Both the position numbers and the translations under genes were made by a program. This document shows positions 1 to 6,075 of a DNA stretch of 8,920 bases, in pieces (position 1 is the first letter of the stretch; each line of letters begins with the position of its first letter). Source of the stretch: Bacteroidales bacterium UBA1256 (GTDB taxonomy: Bacteria; Bacteroidota; Bacteroidia; Bacteroidales; Paludibacteraceae). The notes under the pieces were generated by a model. The model searched no databases, was not told where the DNA came from, and was given only the letters and a program-made list of their open reading frames with translations. The stretch is from the NCBI GenBank assembly GCA_002308195.1, contig DBVU01000042.1, positions 20,767 to 29,686 of the forward strand, in the 5' to 3' direction.

Positions 1-20
1 TTCGAGTCTTTTATGCCGCA
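1..20 (+). tRNA. 3' end of a probable tRNA gene (isotype unknown)
   Basis: The window opens with TTCGAGTC, an exact match to the T-loop consensus TTCRANYC (tRNA positions 54-61). Numbering onward, bases 8-12 would be the 3' T-stem, 13-19 the 3' acceptor strand ATGCCGC, and base 20 (A) the discriminator. CCA is not encoded, which is common in Bacteroidota. The missing 5' end should then begin GCGGCAT and the 5' T-stem should be close to AAAAG. A terminator hairpin follows two bases later, as expected at the end of a tRNA transcript. The isotype cannot be told because the anticodon lies outside the window. The assignment rests on 20 bases, so it could be chance. Confidence 0.45.
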
Positions 21-21
21 C

Positions 22-46
22 AACGGACACAAGTCCGTTTGTTTTT
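22..46 (+). terminator. Rho-independent terminator downstream of the tRNA-like end
   Basis: A perfect 7-bp stem AACGGAC (22-28) and GTCCGTT (33-39) encloses the 4-base loop ACAA and is followed by TGTTTTT (40-46), giving a U-rich tail on the plus strand. On the minus strand the hairpin has no T-run after it, so it should act only on rightward transcripts. It most likely ends the upstream tRNA-like transcript. It ends only 13 bases before the lipoprotein start codon, so any read-through would be limited by it. Confidence 0.7.
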
Positions 47-59
47 AATAGTTACAACT

Positions 60-569
60 ATGAAACGAAACGTATTGTTTATCTCTTCTTTCGTCATCCT
101 TACCGTTCTCGCGGTTTCGTGTGACTTGAAAACGGTTATGTCGCCGGGTGTTCAATTCTCGTCGGTGCTTTACCGCACCTCTTCTGTTACCGACTCTACA
201 GGGCAGGTTGTGCTAGTCAATGACACCATCACGCTCTCCGATTCCCTTAATGTGGGAGACACGGTTCGGTTGCCGATGATCCTGAATGGCTATTACGATT
301 ATATCACTTCGTTTGCGGTTTCTACCGATACATCCAAAGTGCATCTGTCTCTCATGTGGGGTGACGAATATAACAGTTACCTTACAACTGCTGCGGATCC
401 GGAGCATGGCATCTTGGCGTTTAAGCCTGATGCAGTCTATGCGTTCTTGACCACATTGGTTTATGTGCCTCAGGTTTCAGGAACCTATCGCATCGATATG
501 GAACTGAATTCTGCTGCGCAAGCGCCCTATTCCCAGTGGACCGGTCACTTCTTTATTGGTGTGAAATAA
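60..569 (+). CDS. Putative lipoprotein, hypothetical, 169 aa
   Basis: The function is not recognised. ATG at 60 is chosen because it opens a classic signal peptide: basic MKRN, a hydrophobic stretch (residues 5-18), then lipobox LAVSC with Cys21 as the lipidated residue. An in-frame TTG at 39 would add seven residues and lies inside the terminator stem, so it is unlikely. The mature part has no further membrane segment and is rich in Thr, Ser, Val and Tyr in alternating patterns, suggesting a beta-sandwich of about 145 residues exposed in the periplasm or on the outer membrane. Only one acidic residue follows the Cys, so the acidic export signal seen on many Bacteroidota surface lipoproteins is not obvious. 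No promoter is visible between the terminator and the start. The gene converges on mazG with a 4-base gap. Confidence 0.8.
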   Translation: MKRNVLFISSFVILTVLAVSCDLKTVMSPGVQFSSVLYRTSSVTDSTGQVVLVNDTITLSDSLNVGDTVRLPMILNGYYDYITSFAVSTDTSKVHLSLMWGDEYNSYLTTAADPEHGILAFKPDAVYAFLTTLVYVPQVSGTYRIDMELNSAAQAPYSQWTGHFFIGVK

Positions 570-584
570 CCAATCACGAATTAC
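564..584. repeat. Three degenerate heptad units (NAATNAN) at the lipoprotein/mazG junction
   Basis: Three consecutive 7-base units, AAATAAC (564-570), CAATCAC (571-577) and GAATTAC (578-584), share A at positions 2 and 3, T at 4 and A at 6. The array spans the stop codon of the lipoprotein gene, the 4-base gap and the last codons of mazG on the other strand. Alone it would be unremarkable; it matters because the same unit recurs at other places in this window. Confidence 0.5.
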
Positions 585-1371
585 CGGTAGCTTTCGCTTC
601 TTCCCACAGCGCGTCCATTTCGGCAAGGCTCATGTCTTTGAGTTCCTTGCCGTTTTCTTTTGCACGCGCCTCAACATAGTTGAAACGACGGATGAACTTC
701 AAGTTCGTTTGCTCTAACGCATTGTCCGGCTTGATTTTATATAGTCTCGCTGCATTTATCAGCGCGAACATTAAGTCTCCGAACTCGCCTTCTGCATTCG
801 CCTTTTGCCCCTCGCCATCAGCACGAAGTTCAGCCTCGAACTCGGCAATCTCTTCTTTCACTTTCGCCCACACATCCTCTTTCTTTTCCCAGTCAAAGCC
901 GACATTGGCCACTTTGTCCTGAATCCGGTAGGCTTTCACTAAACTTGGCAGGCTATCCGGAATACCGCCTAAGACGGTCTTGTTGCCGCCTTTCTCTTTC
1001 AACTTCACCTGCTCCCATAAATGCGACACTTCTTCTGCGTTCTGCGCAGCGGCTTCGCCGTATACATGCGGATGACGGAAAATGAGTTTGTCGCTAATTC
1101 GGTTGCATACATCCGCGATATCAAAATCATTGGTTTCGCTACCCATCTTGGCATAGAAGACCACGTGCAGCAACACATCGCCCAGCTCCTTGCTGATTTC
1201 GTTCATGTCATGCCGACTGATGGCCGTTGCCAGTTCGTAGGTCTCCTCAATGGTGTTCTGACGCAAACTGTCAAAGGTCTGCTTCTTGTCCCAAGGGCAT
1301 TTCTCCCGCAGGTCGTCCATGATATCCAACAGCCGCCCGAATGCAGCTAATTGTTCTTCTCTTGTATGCAT
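574..1371 (-). CDS. mazG: Nucleoside triphosphate pyrophosphohydrolase MazG
   Basis: MazG hydrolyses nucleoside triphosphates to the monophosphate and pyrophosphate in the cytoplasm, clearing non-canonical or excess nucleotides. The 265-residue product has the two tandem MazG-like domains of the long E. coli-type enzyme. The N-terminal domain carries CPWD (25-28), the metal-binding EETYE (42-46) and ELGD (62-65). The C-terminal domain has VGFDW (157-161), a second acidic helix KEEIAEFE (172-179) and EGEFGDL (194-200), the catalytic EExxE and ExxD pattern of the active domain. Length matches the family. It is the last gene of a leftward operon, 15 bases after lpxH. No terminator is seen after its stop, so its transcript probably runs antisense into the lipoprotein gene. 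Confidence 0.95.
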   Translation of the reverse strand: MHTREEQLAAFGRLLDIMDDLREKCPWDKKQTFDSLRQNTIEETYELATAISRHDMNEISKELGDVLLHVVFYAKMGSETNDFDIADVCNRISDKLIFRHPHVYGEAAAQNAEEVSHLWEQVKLKEKGGNKTVLGGIPDSLPSLVKAYRIQDKVANVGFDWEKKEDVWAKVKEEIAEFEAELRADGEGQKANAEGEFGDLMFALINAARLYKIKPDNALEQTNLKFIRRFNYVEARAKENGKELKDMSLAEMDALWEEAKATGNS

Positions 1372-1386
1372 ATCGTTTTGGGGTCT

Positions 1387-2196
1387 TTATTCTTTCTGCT
1401 CTGCAATCTCCGTTTCGTAGTTGTGAAGCGTTAATTGCCCCTTATGGTCCAGTTTGGCATAGGTCCATTGCTGGAAACAGTCTCCTAACATGATTACACG
1501 GCTGTCCGGTGTAATTTGGAGATCCAGCTCAATATGACGGTGACCGAAGATATAATAATCGCGGTGATTGCCTATTTTCTCCTGGTCTTTGGCAAACAGA
1601 ACCAATTCTTCTTTATGCTCTCCCTTGAACGGACACGGATTGGCAATCTCTTTCAAACGGCTCTTTTTCGCCCATCCGTAACCTATTTTATTACCTAGTT
1701 TAGGTGGAAGGCAGCGGAAGAAGAACTGCAGAGTCGGATTTCTGAAAATACTACGGAGATGCTGGAAATGAATAATTTTCTTGCGTACGCGGCTCGGGAA
1801 ATATTCCTCCCAGTCGGTAGGCAACAGACCGTCACCGTGACTTAGGTACAGCGTCTTGCCGTAGCGGGTGATAGAGCAAGGTTCATAATGAATCTCCGCA
1901 CCCGACAATTTTGCCATACCGCCAAACGTCCAAAGGTCGTGATTGCCAGTGAAGATATGTACGTGAATACCTTTCTTCGCCAGTTTGCGCAGTTCCTTAA
2001 AGAACGGGTGGTACTGACGTTTTCCTTTGTCATGAATAAAATACTCAAACCAGAAATCGAACATATCGCCGAGCATATAAATTGACACGGCGTCTTTACT
2101 CATCTCTTCCAGCATGCCGATGAGTTTTTTCTGGTGTGCCCAGCCTCGTTCAATAGCCAGACTCCCTAAATGTGCATCGCTTAAAAAATATATCAT
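1387..2196 (-). CDS. lpxH: UDP-2,3-diacylglucosamine diphosphatase LpxH
   Basis: LpxH cleaves UDP-2,3-diacylglucosamine to lipid X and UMP at the cytoplasmic face of the inner membrane, the fourth step of lipid A synthesis. The 269-residue protein has the calcineurin-like metallophosphoesterase motifs in order: DAHLG (7-11), GDMFDFW (43-49), GNHD (84-87), SHGDG (119-123) and GHRH (218-221), which together bind two metal ions. The insert between the last two motifs is rich in Phe, Leu, Lys and Arg (about 133-185), as expected for the LpxH lid that holds the acyl chains. It is somewhat longer than the roughly 240-residue E. coli enzyme. The start is preceded by an A-rich leader without a Shine-Dalgarno motif. 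A generic phosphoesterase role cannot be fully excluded, but the DFW and lid region favour LpxH. Confidence 0.88.
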   Translation of the reverse strand: MIYFLSDAHLGSLAIERGWAHQKKLIGMLEEMSKDAVSIYMLGDMFDFWFEYFIHDKGKRQYHPFFKELRKLAKKGIHVHIFTGNHDLWTFGGMAKLSGAEIHYEPCSITRYGKTLYLSHGDGLLPTDWEEYFPSRVRKKIIHFQHLRSIFRNPTLQFFFRCLPPKLGNKIGYGWAKKSRLKEIANPCPFKGEHKEELVLFAKDQEKIGNHRDYYIFGHRHIELDLQITPDSRVIMLGDCFQQWTYAKLDHKGQLTLHNYETEIAEQKE

Positions 2197-2236
2197 TTTT
2201 TATGTTGTTTTCTTTATCTTCTTGAATCAGAATCGA

Positions 2237-2551
2237 CTACAAAAAGCCGAGCTCAAGTTTGGCTTCTTCCGACATCATGTCCTTTGTCCATTCCGGCTCA
2301 AAAACGATGTTCACGTTCACATCTTTGATGCCTTCCACGCTACCTACTTTCTGCCGGATATCTTCGACAATGAAATCTCCTGCCGGACAGGACGGCGCGG
2401 TAAGCGTCATCGTAATCTCGCAGACATCATCATCCTTTATCTCAATACCGTAAATCAACCCCAAATCGTACACGTTAACCGGTATCTCGGGATCGAAGAC
2501 GGTCTTAAGCATCTTTAGTATTTCTTCTTCTTTTTCTAAAAACTCGTTCAT
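2237..2551 (-). CDS. DUF59/MIP18-family Fe-S cluster assembly protein (SufT-like)
   Basis: This 104-residue protein belongs to the DUF59 (MIP18) family, whose bacterial members help mature iron-sulfur proteins in the cytoplasm. Visible family marks are DPEIPVNVYDLGLIY (20-34), TLTAPSCPAGD (49-59) with the conserved Cys55, and the C-terminal WTKDMMSEEAKLELGF. It is the single-domain form without a fused Mrp ATPase or rhodanese. It is first in the minus-strand operon and starts about 14 bases after the predicted transcription start, with lpxH 40 bases downstream. No suf genes lie in the window, so its client is unknown. PaaD, a paralogue in phenylacetate degradation, is less likely because no paa genes are present. 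Confidence 0.88.
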   Translation of the reverse strand: MNEFLEKEEEILKMLKTVFDPEIPVNVYDLGLIYGIEIKDDDVCEITMTLTAPSCPAGDFIVEDIRQKVGSVEGIKDVNVNIVFEPEWTKDMMSEEAKLELGFL

Positions 2552-2570
2552 AAAATATGAAAAAATCGTG

Positions 2571-2601
2571 CAAAGGTACTGCTTTTTTTTGATATGTGCA
2601 A
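2571..2601 (-). promoter_or_regulatory. Bacteroidota-type promoter of the DUF59-lpxH-mazG operon
   Basis: On the minus strand TACCTTTG (2578 down to 2571) matches the -7 consensus TAnnTTTG exactly, and TTG (2601 down to 2599) forms the -33 element with a 20-base spacer. Transcription should begin near 2565, leaving a leader of about 14 bases before the start codon at 2551. Confidence 0.8.
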
Positions 2602-2661
2602 GCGCGTGCGCGATTTTCTTTCTTTTTTATATCTATATTTTCACCTGTTTGCCCGAAAAAC

Positions 2662-2692
2662 TTGTGTATGTCAATTATTTTTTGTAATTTTG
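2662..2692 (+). promoter_or_regulatory. Bacteroidota-type promoter of the kinase-mnmE-yicC-gmk-folC operon
   Basis: TTG (2662-2664) and TAATTTTG (2685-2692) match the -33 and -7 elements of Bacteroides sigma-70 promoters, with the same 20-base spacer as the divergent promoter. Transcription should begin near 2698, giving a leader of about 15 bases before the ATG at 2713. This supports the internal start of the kinase over the upstream in-frame ATG at 2596. Confidence 0.75.
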
Positions 2693-2704
2693 CAGCGCAA
2701 AATT
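2686..2704. promoter_or_regulatory. Perfect 8-bp inverted repeat overlapping the -7 element
   Basis: AATTTTGC (2686-2693) is repeated in inverse orientation as GCAAAATT (2697-2704), with a 3-base centre AGC. The left arm lies in the -7 element and the right arm covers the predicted start site. It could be an operator for a dimeric repressor or a short hairpin at the 5' end of the mRNA. TTTTGC is itself partly dictated by the -7 consensus, so chance is possible. Confidence 0.4.
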
Positions 2705-2712
2705 GTTTGGAT

Positions 2713-4713
2713 ATGCGAAAAATTAGGCAATATATAGCGTTCGTTGCGCTTGTTGCAGCCCTTGTGTTGCAATCCTGCTCTTGGAGTGAGCACCGGCTGC
2801 AGAAACGGCAGCAATATGCGGAAAAGCGGACCGAGGCATTGTGCGAGGCTTTGGAGGACCATGCTCCTTTGGATACGATCCGTGCTATCGCAGAGAAAAA
2901 TGAAGATGTCTTCTTCTATATCTTTGACAAGCAAGGGATGGTCTATTGGTCGTCCAACCGTTTGGCTGCCGATGAAGTGATGCTCAATCGCTATGACAAA
3001 TGGGAAGATATGTCTTTTTCCAATGCGGAAGCAAGCGCCCGGTGGACAAAAGCCGGTATGTACAATGTGCTGACGGTGTTGCCTACCCATTATACCGAAC
3101 TTCGCCAGTTCAACGATATTGATTCTATTGCGTCGAAGACCTTTTCGTTTCGCCATGTGCTGAACCCTAAATTGCAGACCCAAAAAACTTCGCCTTTCAG
3201 TTCCAAACTCTATTTCTATATCATCATTGCCCTTTTTGTGGCGGTGATTCTGATTGGTATTTACGGTTTGATACACTATGGCGGAATACGGAATATGCGT
3301 ATCTCTACGCGTATCATGTACATCATCTTTACTTGTATTCTGGCGGTATTTATCTATATTTTTGTCATGTCTATCCGCTACGTGCATGCGAATTATGAAC
3401 TGCGTCAGCGGCGTGGTCTCCGTACCCGTGCAGAGTACATTCAGGCACACTTGCGGACCCTGTACGATGTGACCTCAGCGGAAGATTTGGAAGACGAGCA
3501 ATATCTGGCTATCGACTTGCGCGATTTGGGATATGATATGAACCAGGATATCCACGTCTATTCGCTTTCGGGTGAACTGATTGCTTCATCTTCCGAAGCG
3601 CTGTTTAATGGTGGCATCTTGTCCCGACGGATGTCTCCCGAGGCGTTGTATAGCCAGACCTATCCGGTGGTATGCTATGAGCACATGGCGGGTCGTTCGT
3701 ATTTGGTTGTATACCTGCCGTTTATCAACGGCTATTTCAATGAAATAGGTTATATCGCTGTGCCGTATTTCATGAGTGAGCAGATTCGCGATGCCGAAGT
3801 AGATGCGCTCTTGCAGCGGCTGTTGCCGCCCTACTTGGCGGTGCTTATTCTGGCGCTTATCTTCTCGTTCTGGGCTGCCCATTCGATGACGGCTCCTATT
3901 CATATGATTAATGAGAAGATGAAACGCTTCGAGATAGGCGGCAAGGACAATCATCTGGATTATCCTTATCACGATGAGTTGGGCGCATTGGTGGAGCGCT
4001 ATAACATGCTGGTTGACCAGGTGGAAGTGTCGGCGGAGCAATTGGCCAATGCGGAGCGTGAGAGTGCATGGCAGACTATGGCTCGGCAAGTGGCGCATGA
4101 GATAAATAACCCGCTGACGCCAATGAAACTATCGGTGCAGAAGATGCAACTCAAGCATGGCGCGGAGGGATTTGACGAGTATTTTGACAAAACGACCAAG
4201 ATGCTTATCGCTGAGATAGACAACCTCGCTCATATTGCGCAGTCTTTCTCAACGTTCGCCAAACAGCCCGAAGTGATTACTTCCGAAGTGGATATCGCTG
4301 AGAAACTGTCGAATGTTGTGACACTGCAACGTGCTAATGACGAGCAGATTCCGATTCGATATGTCGGAGCAGACTCCGGCGTCATGGTCTATGCCGATAA
4401 TGAGCAGGTGGCGCAAGTGTTCGTAAATATTATCCGCAATGCCCTGCAAGCCTCACCGACGGATATTATTGTGATGCTGAACGCCACTTATTCGGATACA
4501 GAAGTGCAAATCTCCATTTCCGATAATGGCTCCGGTATTCCGGAAGAACTGCAGCCGCGTATTTTCCGTCCTAATTTTACCACGAAATCGACGGGAAATG
4601 GTCTAGGTCTAGCTATCTCCAAACATATAGTAGATGCCACCGGCGGACATATTGATTTTACCTCGTCCGAAAAAGGCACGACCTTCTATATCTATTTCCG
4701 CAAAAAATCTTAA
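2713..4713 (+). CDS. Membrane sensor histidine kinase, NtrY-like, with two periplasmic sensor regions
   Basis: A 666-residue orphan kinase. ATG at 2713 follows the predicted promoter and opens a hydrophobic signal-anchor (5-21). Four membrane segments are seen: 5-21, about 166-188, 201-221 and 372-390. The basic loop at 191-200 faces the cytoplasm, leaving two periplasmic regions, 22-165 and 222-371. A HAMP-like linker follows (about 391-440). The kinase core is complete: H-box RQVAHEINNPLTP with phosphoacceptor His462 and an ExxN phosphatase motif (463-466), N-box VNIIRNALQ (571-579), G1 DNGSGIPEE (604-612), F-box PNFTTK (620-625), G2 GNGLGLA (628-634) and GTTFYIYF (655-662). The H-box resembles the NtrY family. 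LQSC (19-22) fits a lipobox, which is odd for a polytopic kinase. There is no response regulator in the window. mnmE begins 3 bases after its stop. The signal sensed is unknown. Confidence 0.9.
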   Translation: MRKIRQYIAFVALVAALVLQSCSWSEHRLQKRQQYAEKRTEALCEALEDHAPLDTIRAIAEKNEDVFFYIFDKQGMVYWSSNRLAADEVMLNRYDKWEDMSFSNAEASARWTKAGMYNVLTVLPTHYTELRQFNDIDSIASKTFSFRHVLNPKLQTQKTSPFSSKLYFYIIIALFVAVILIGIYGLIHYGGIRNMRISTRIMYIIFTCILAVFIYIFVMSIRYVHANYELRQRRGLRTRAEYIQAHLRTLYDVTSAEDLEDEQYLAIDLRDLGYDMNQDIHVYSLSGELIASSSEALFNGGILSRRMSPEALYSQTYPVVCYEHMAGRSYLVVYLPFINGYFNEIGYIAVPYFMSEQIRDAEVDALLQRLLPPYLAVLILALIFSFWAAHSMTAPIHMINEKMKRFEIGGKDNHLDYPYHDELGALVERYNMLVDQVEVSAEQLANAERESAWQTMARQVAHEINNPLTPMKLSVQKMQLKHGAEGFDEYFDKTTKMLIAEIDNLAHIAQSFSTFAKQPEVITSEVDIAEKLSNVVTLQRANDEQIPIRYVGADSGVMVYADNEQVAQVFVNIIRNALQASPTDIIVMLNATYSDTEVQISISDNGSGIPEELQPRIFRPNFTTKSTGNGLGLAISKHIVDATGGHIDFTSSEKGTTFYIYFRKKS

Positions 4714-4716
4714 ACG

Positions 4717-6042
4717 ATGCAGACGATTTGTGCCATATCAACGCCCTACGGTTCCGGCGGAATAGCTGTGATTCGTGTTTCGGGTGAACAAGCCATCCCT
4801 ATTGTAGATAGCCTTTTTTCGGGGCGTGTGTCTCTACAGGAAGTTGCGCCGAACACAATTCACTTCGGCCGTATTCAACGGGAAAATTCCAATATCGAAG
4901 TCTTGGATGAAGTTCTCTGTTCCGTTTTCCGTGCACCGCATTCCTTTACCGGCGAAGATACGGTGGAAATAGCGTGTCACGGTAGCCTTTTTATTCAGCA
5001 GGAACTCCTTCGTTGGCTTATAGATGCCGGTTGTAAGGCAGCAGAACCCGGTGAATTCACCCGTCGTGCGTTTCTCAGCGGCAAAATGGACCTTGCGCAA
5101 GCTGAGGCTGTGGCAGACCTTATTGCGGCGCAGTCGAAAGCCGAGAAGGACCTTGCGCTTAGCCAACTCCGCGGTTCTGTTTCCAATGAACTGAATAACC
5201 TCCGTGAACGGCTGCTTCAATTCACATCGCTTGTTGAACTGGAACTCGATTTTGCCGATCATGAGGAACTGGAGTTCGCAGACCGTTCTGAACTGTCGGA
5301 TTTAGCCGATGAAATCGAGCAGAAGTTATCTTCCCTCTTGGCTTCTTTCCGCACCGGCAACGCCATCCGAAATGGCATATCAGTAGCTATCATCGGAGCA
5401 CCGAATGTCGGAAAATCAACGCTTCTGAATGCTTTGTTGGGCGAGCAGCGTGCTATTGTAAGCGATATACAAGGCACAACGCGGGATACCATTGAAGATA
5501 CGCTGATTATTGACGGTATTCTCTTCCGCCTCATCGACACCGCCGGACTTCGGGATACTGCCGATAGCCTTGAAAATATGGGCATTGAGCGAAGCCGCAA
5601 AGCTGCAGAGAATGCGCAAATTATCATTCATCTCATTGACGCAACGGATCCCAAACCGCTGTCCTTTGAAACGAACGGTACAATCATAGAGGTGTACAAT
5701 AAATGTGATTTGGAATCACCAATCACTAATCGCCAATCACCAATCTGTGTTTCCGCCAAGAAAGGAGAGATAGAACCGCTCAAACAAGAACTTGTGCGCA
5801 TTGCGCAGGATTCCATGCAGACCTCTGCCATTATGCTTTCCAATGCACGCCATTACGAAGCCGTTTCCCGTGCGCATGAGGCTATTCTCCGCGTCCAGGA
5901 AGGCCTAAACGCCAACCTGTCAGGGGAACTCCTTTCGCTGGATTTGCAGGACTGTCTTTCCGCGCTCGGAGAAGTGACAGGGCAAATAACAAACCAAGAA
6001 GTTCTTTCCAATATATTCAGTAAGTTCTGTATCGGAAAATAA
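4717..6042 (+). CDS. mnmE: tRNA uridine-5-carboxymethylaminomethyl modification GTPase MnmE
   Basis: With MnmG, MnmE uses GTP and a methylene-tetrahydrofolate carbon to modify U34 of certain tRNAs in the cytoplasm. The 441-residue protein has the whole architecture: N-terminal folate-binding domain (about 1-115) starting TICAISTPYGSGGIAVIRVSG, helical domain, G domain with P-loop GAPNVGKST (227-235), G2 TTRDT (254-258), G3 DTAG (274-277), G4 NKCD (328-331) and G5 SAK (346-348), then the C-terminal helices ending in CIGK (438-441), whose Cys is the catalytic one of the family. Between G4 and G5, residues 334-343 (SPITNRQSPI) are encoded by a heptanucleotide array and look inserted. The loop is variable in the family, so activity is probably kept. 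It follows the kinase by 3 bases, suggesting translational coupling. Confidence 0.97.
   Translation: MQTICAISTPYGSGGIAVIRVSGEQAIPIVDSLFSGRVSLQEVAPNTIHFGRIQRENSNIEVLDEVLCSVFRAPHSFTGEDTVEIACHGSLFIQQELLRWLIDAGCKAAEPGEFTRRAFLSGKMDLAQAEAVADLIAAQSKAEKDLALSQLRGSVSNELNNLRERLLQFTSLVELELDFADHEELEFADRSELSDLADEIEQKLSSLLASFRTGNAIRNGISVAIIGAPNVGKSTLLNALLGEQRAIVSDIQGTTRDTIEDTLIIDGILFRLIDTAGLRDTADSLENMGIERSRKAAENAQIIIHLIDATDPKPLSFETNGTIIEVYNKCDLESPITNRQSPICVSAKKGEIEPLKQELVRIAQDSMQTSAIMLSNARHYEAVSRAHEAILRVQEGLNANLSGELLSLDLQDCLSALGEVTGQITNQEVLSNIFSKFCIGK
5713..5747 (+). repeat. Heptad array (five NAATNNN units) inside mnmE
   Basis: Five consecutive 7-base units begin at 5713, 5720, 5727, 5734 and 5741. Units two and four are identical (CAATCAC), and the others differ from that at one or two bases. 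Every unit has AAT at positions 2-4, followed by C. Because three heptads equal 21 bases, the array encodes a 7-residue peptide period (SPITNRQ, then SPI) with the frame kept. It lies in the loop between the NKCD and SAK motifs of the GTPase domain, where an insertion would be tolerated. Confidence 0.75.
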
Positions 6043-6075
6043 ATCAACAACTAAAAATCACAAATATAAAATCTA
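6041..6075 (+). repeat. Heptad array (five units) filling the mnmE-yicC gap
   Basis: Units start at 6041, 6048, 6055, 6062 and 6069: AAATCAA, CAACTAA, AAATCAC, then AAATATA and AAATCTA. Four of five have AAT at positions 2-4, as in the mnmE array. The array runs from the last two bases of the mnmE stop codon to the first base of the yicC ATG, so the whole 32-base intergenic stretch is repeat. High A/T content makes a chance fit easier here than in the mnmE array. Confidence 0.45.

Noticed and set aside
39..59. TTG start extending the lipoprotein by seven residues
   Set aside because: It lies in the terminator stem and T-run, and the ATG at 60 alone gives a normal basic-hydrophobic-lipobox signal peptide.
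2224..2235. Short repeat GAATCA/GAATCG near the end of the DUF59 gene
   Set aside because: Two copies with a 6-base period, out of register with the heptad family and too short to judge.
2599..2612. GCGCGTGCGCG alternating stretch between the divergent promoters
   Set aside because: It is not a perfect palindrome and no matching site is seen elsewhere in the window; it may be an operator, but nothing supports that.
2596..2712. In-frame upstream ATG giving a 705-residue kinase
   Set aside because: The extra 39 residues precede the predicted transcription start near 2698, cover the divergent promoters, and put a Phe/Cys-rich stretch before a good signal-anchor that starts at 2713.
2671..3450. 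259-codon open frame on the minus strand opposite the kinase
   Set aside because: It is fully antisense to a well-supported gene, and its His/Arg/Gln-rich product has no recognisable motif.
5713..5747. CRISPR-like or direct-repeat array
   Set aside because: Units are 7 bases with no spacers and lie in an open reading frame; no cas genes are present.
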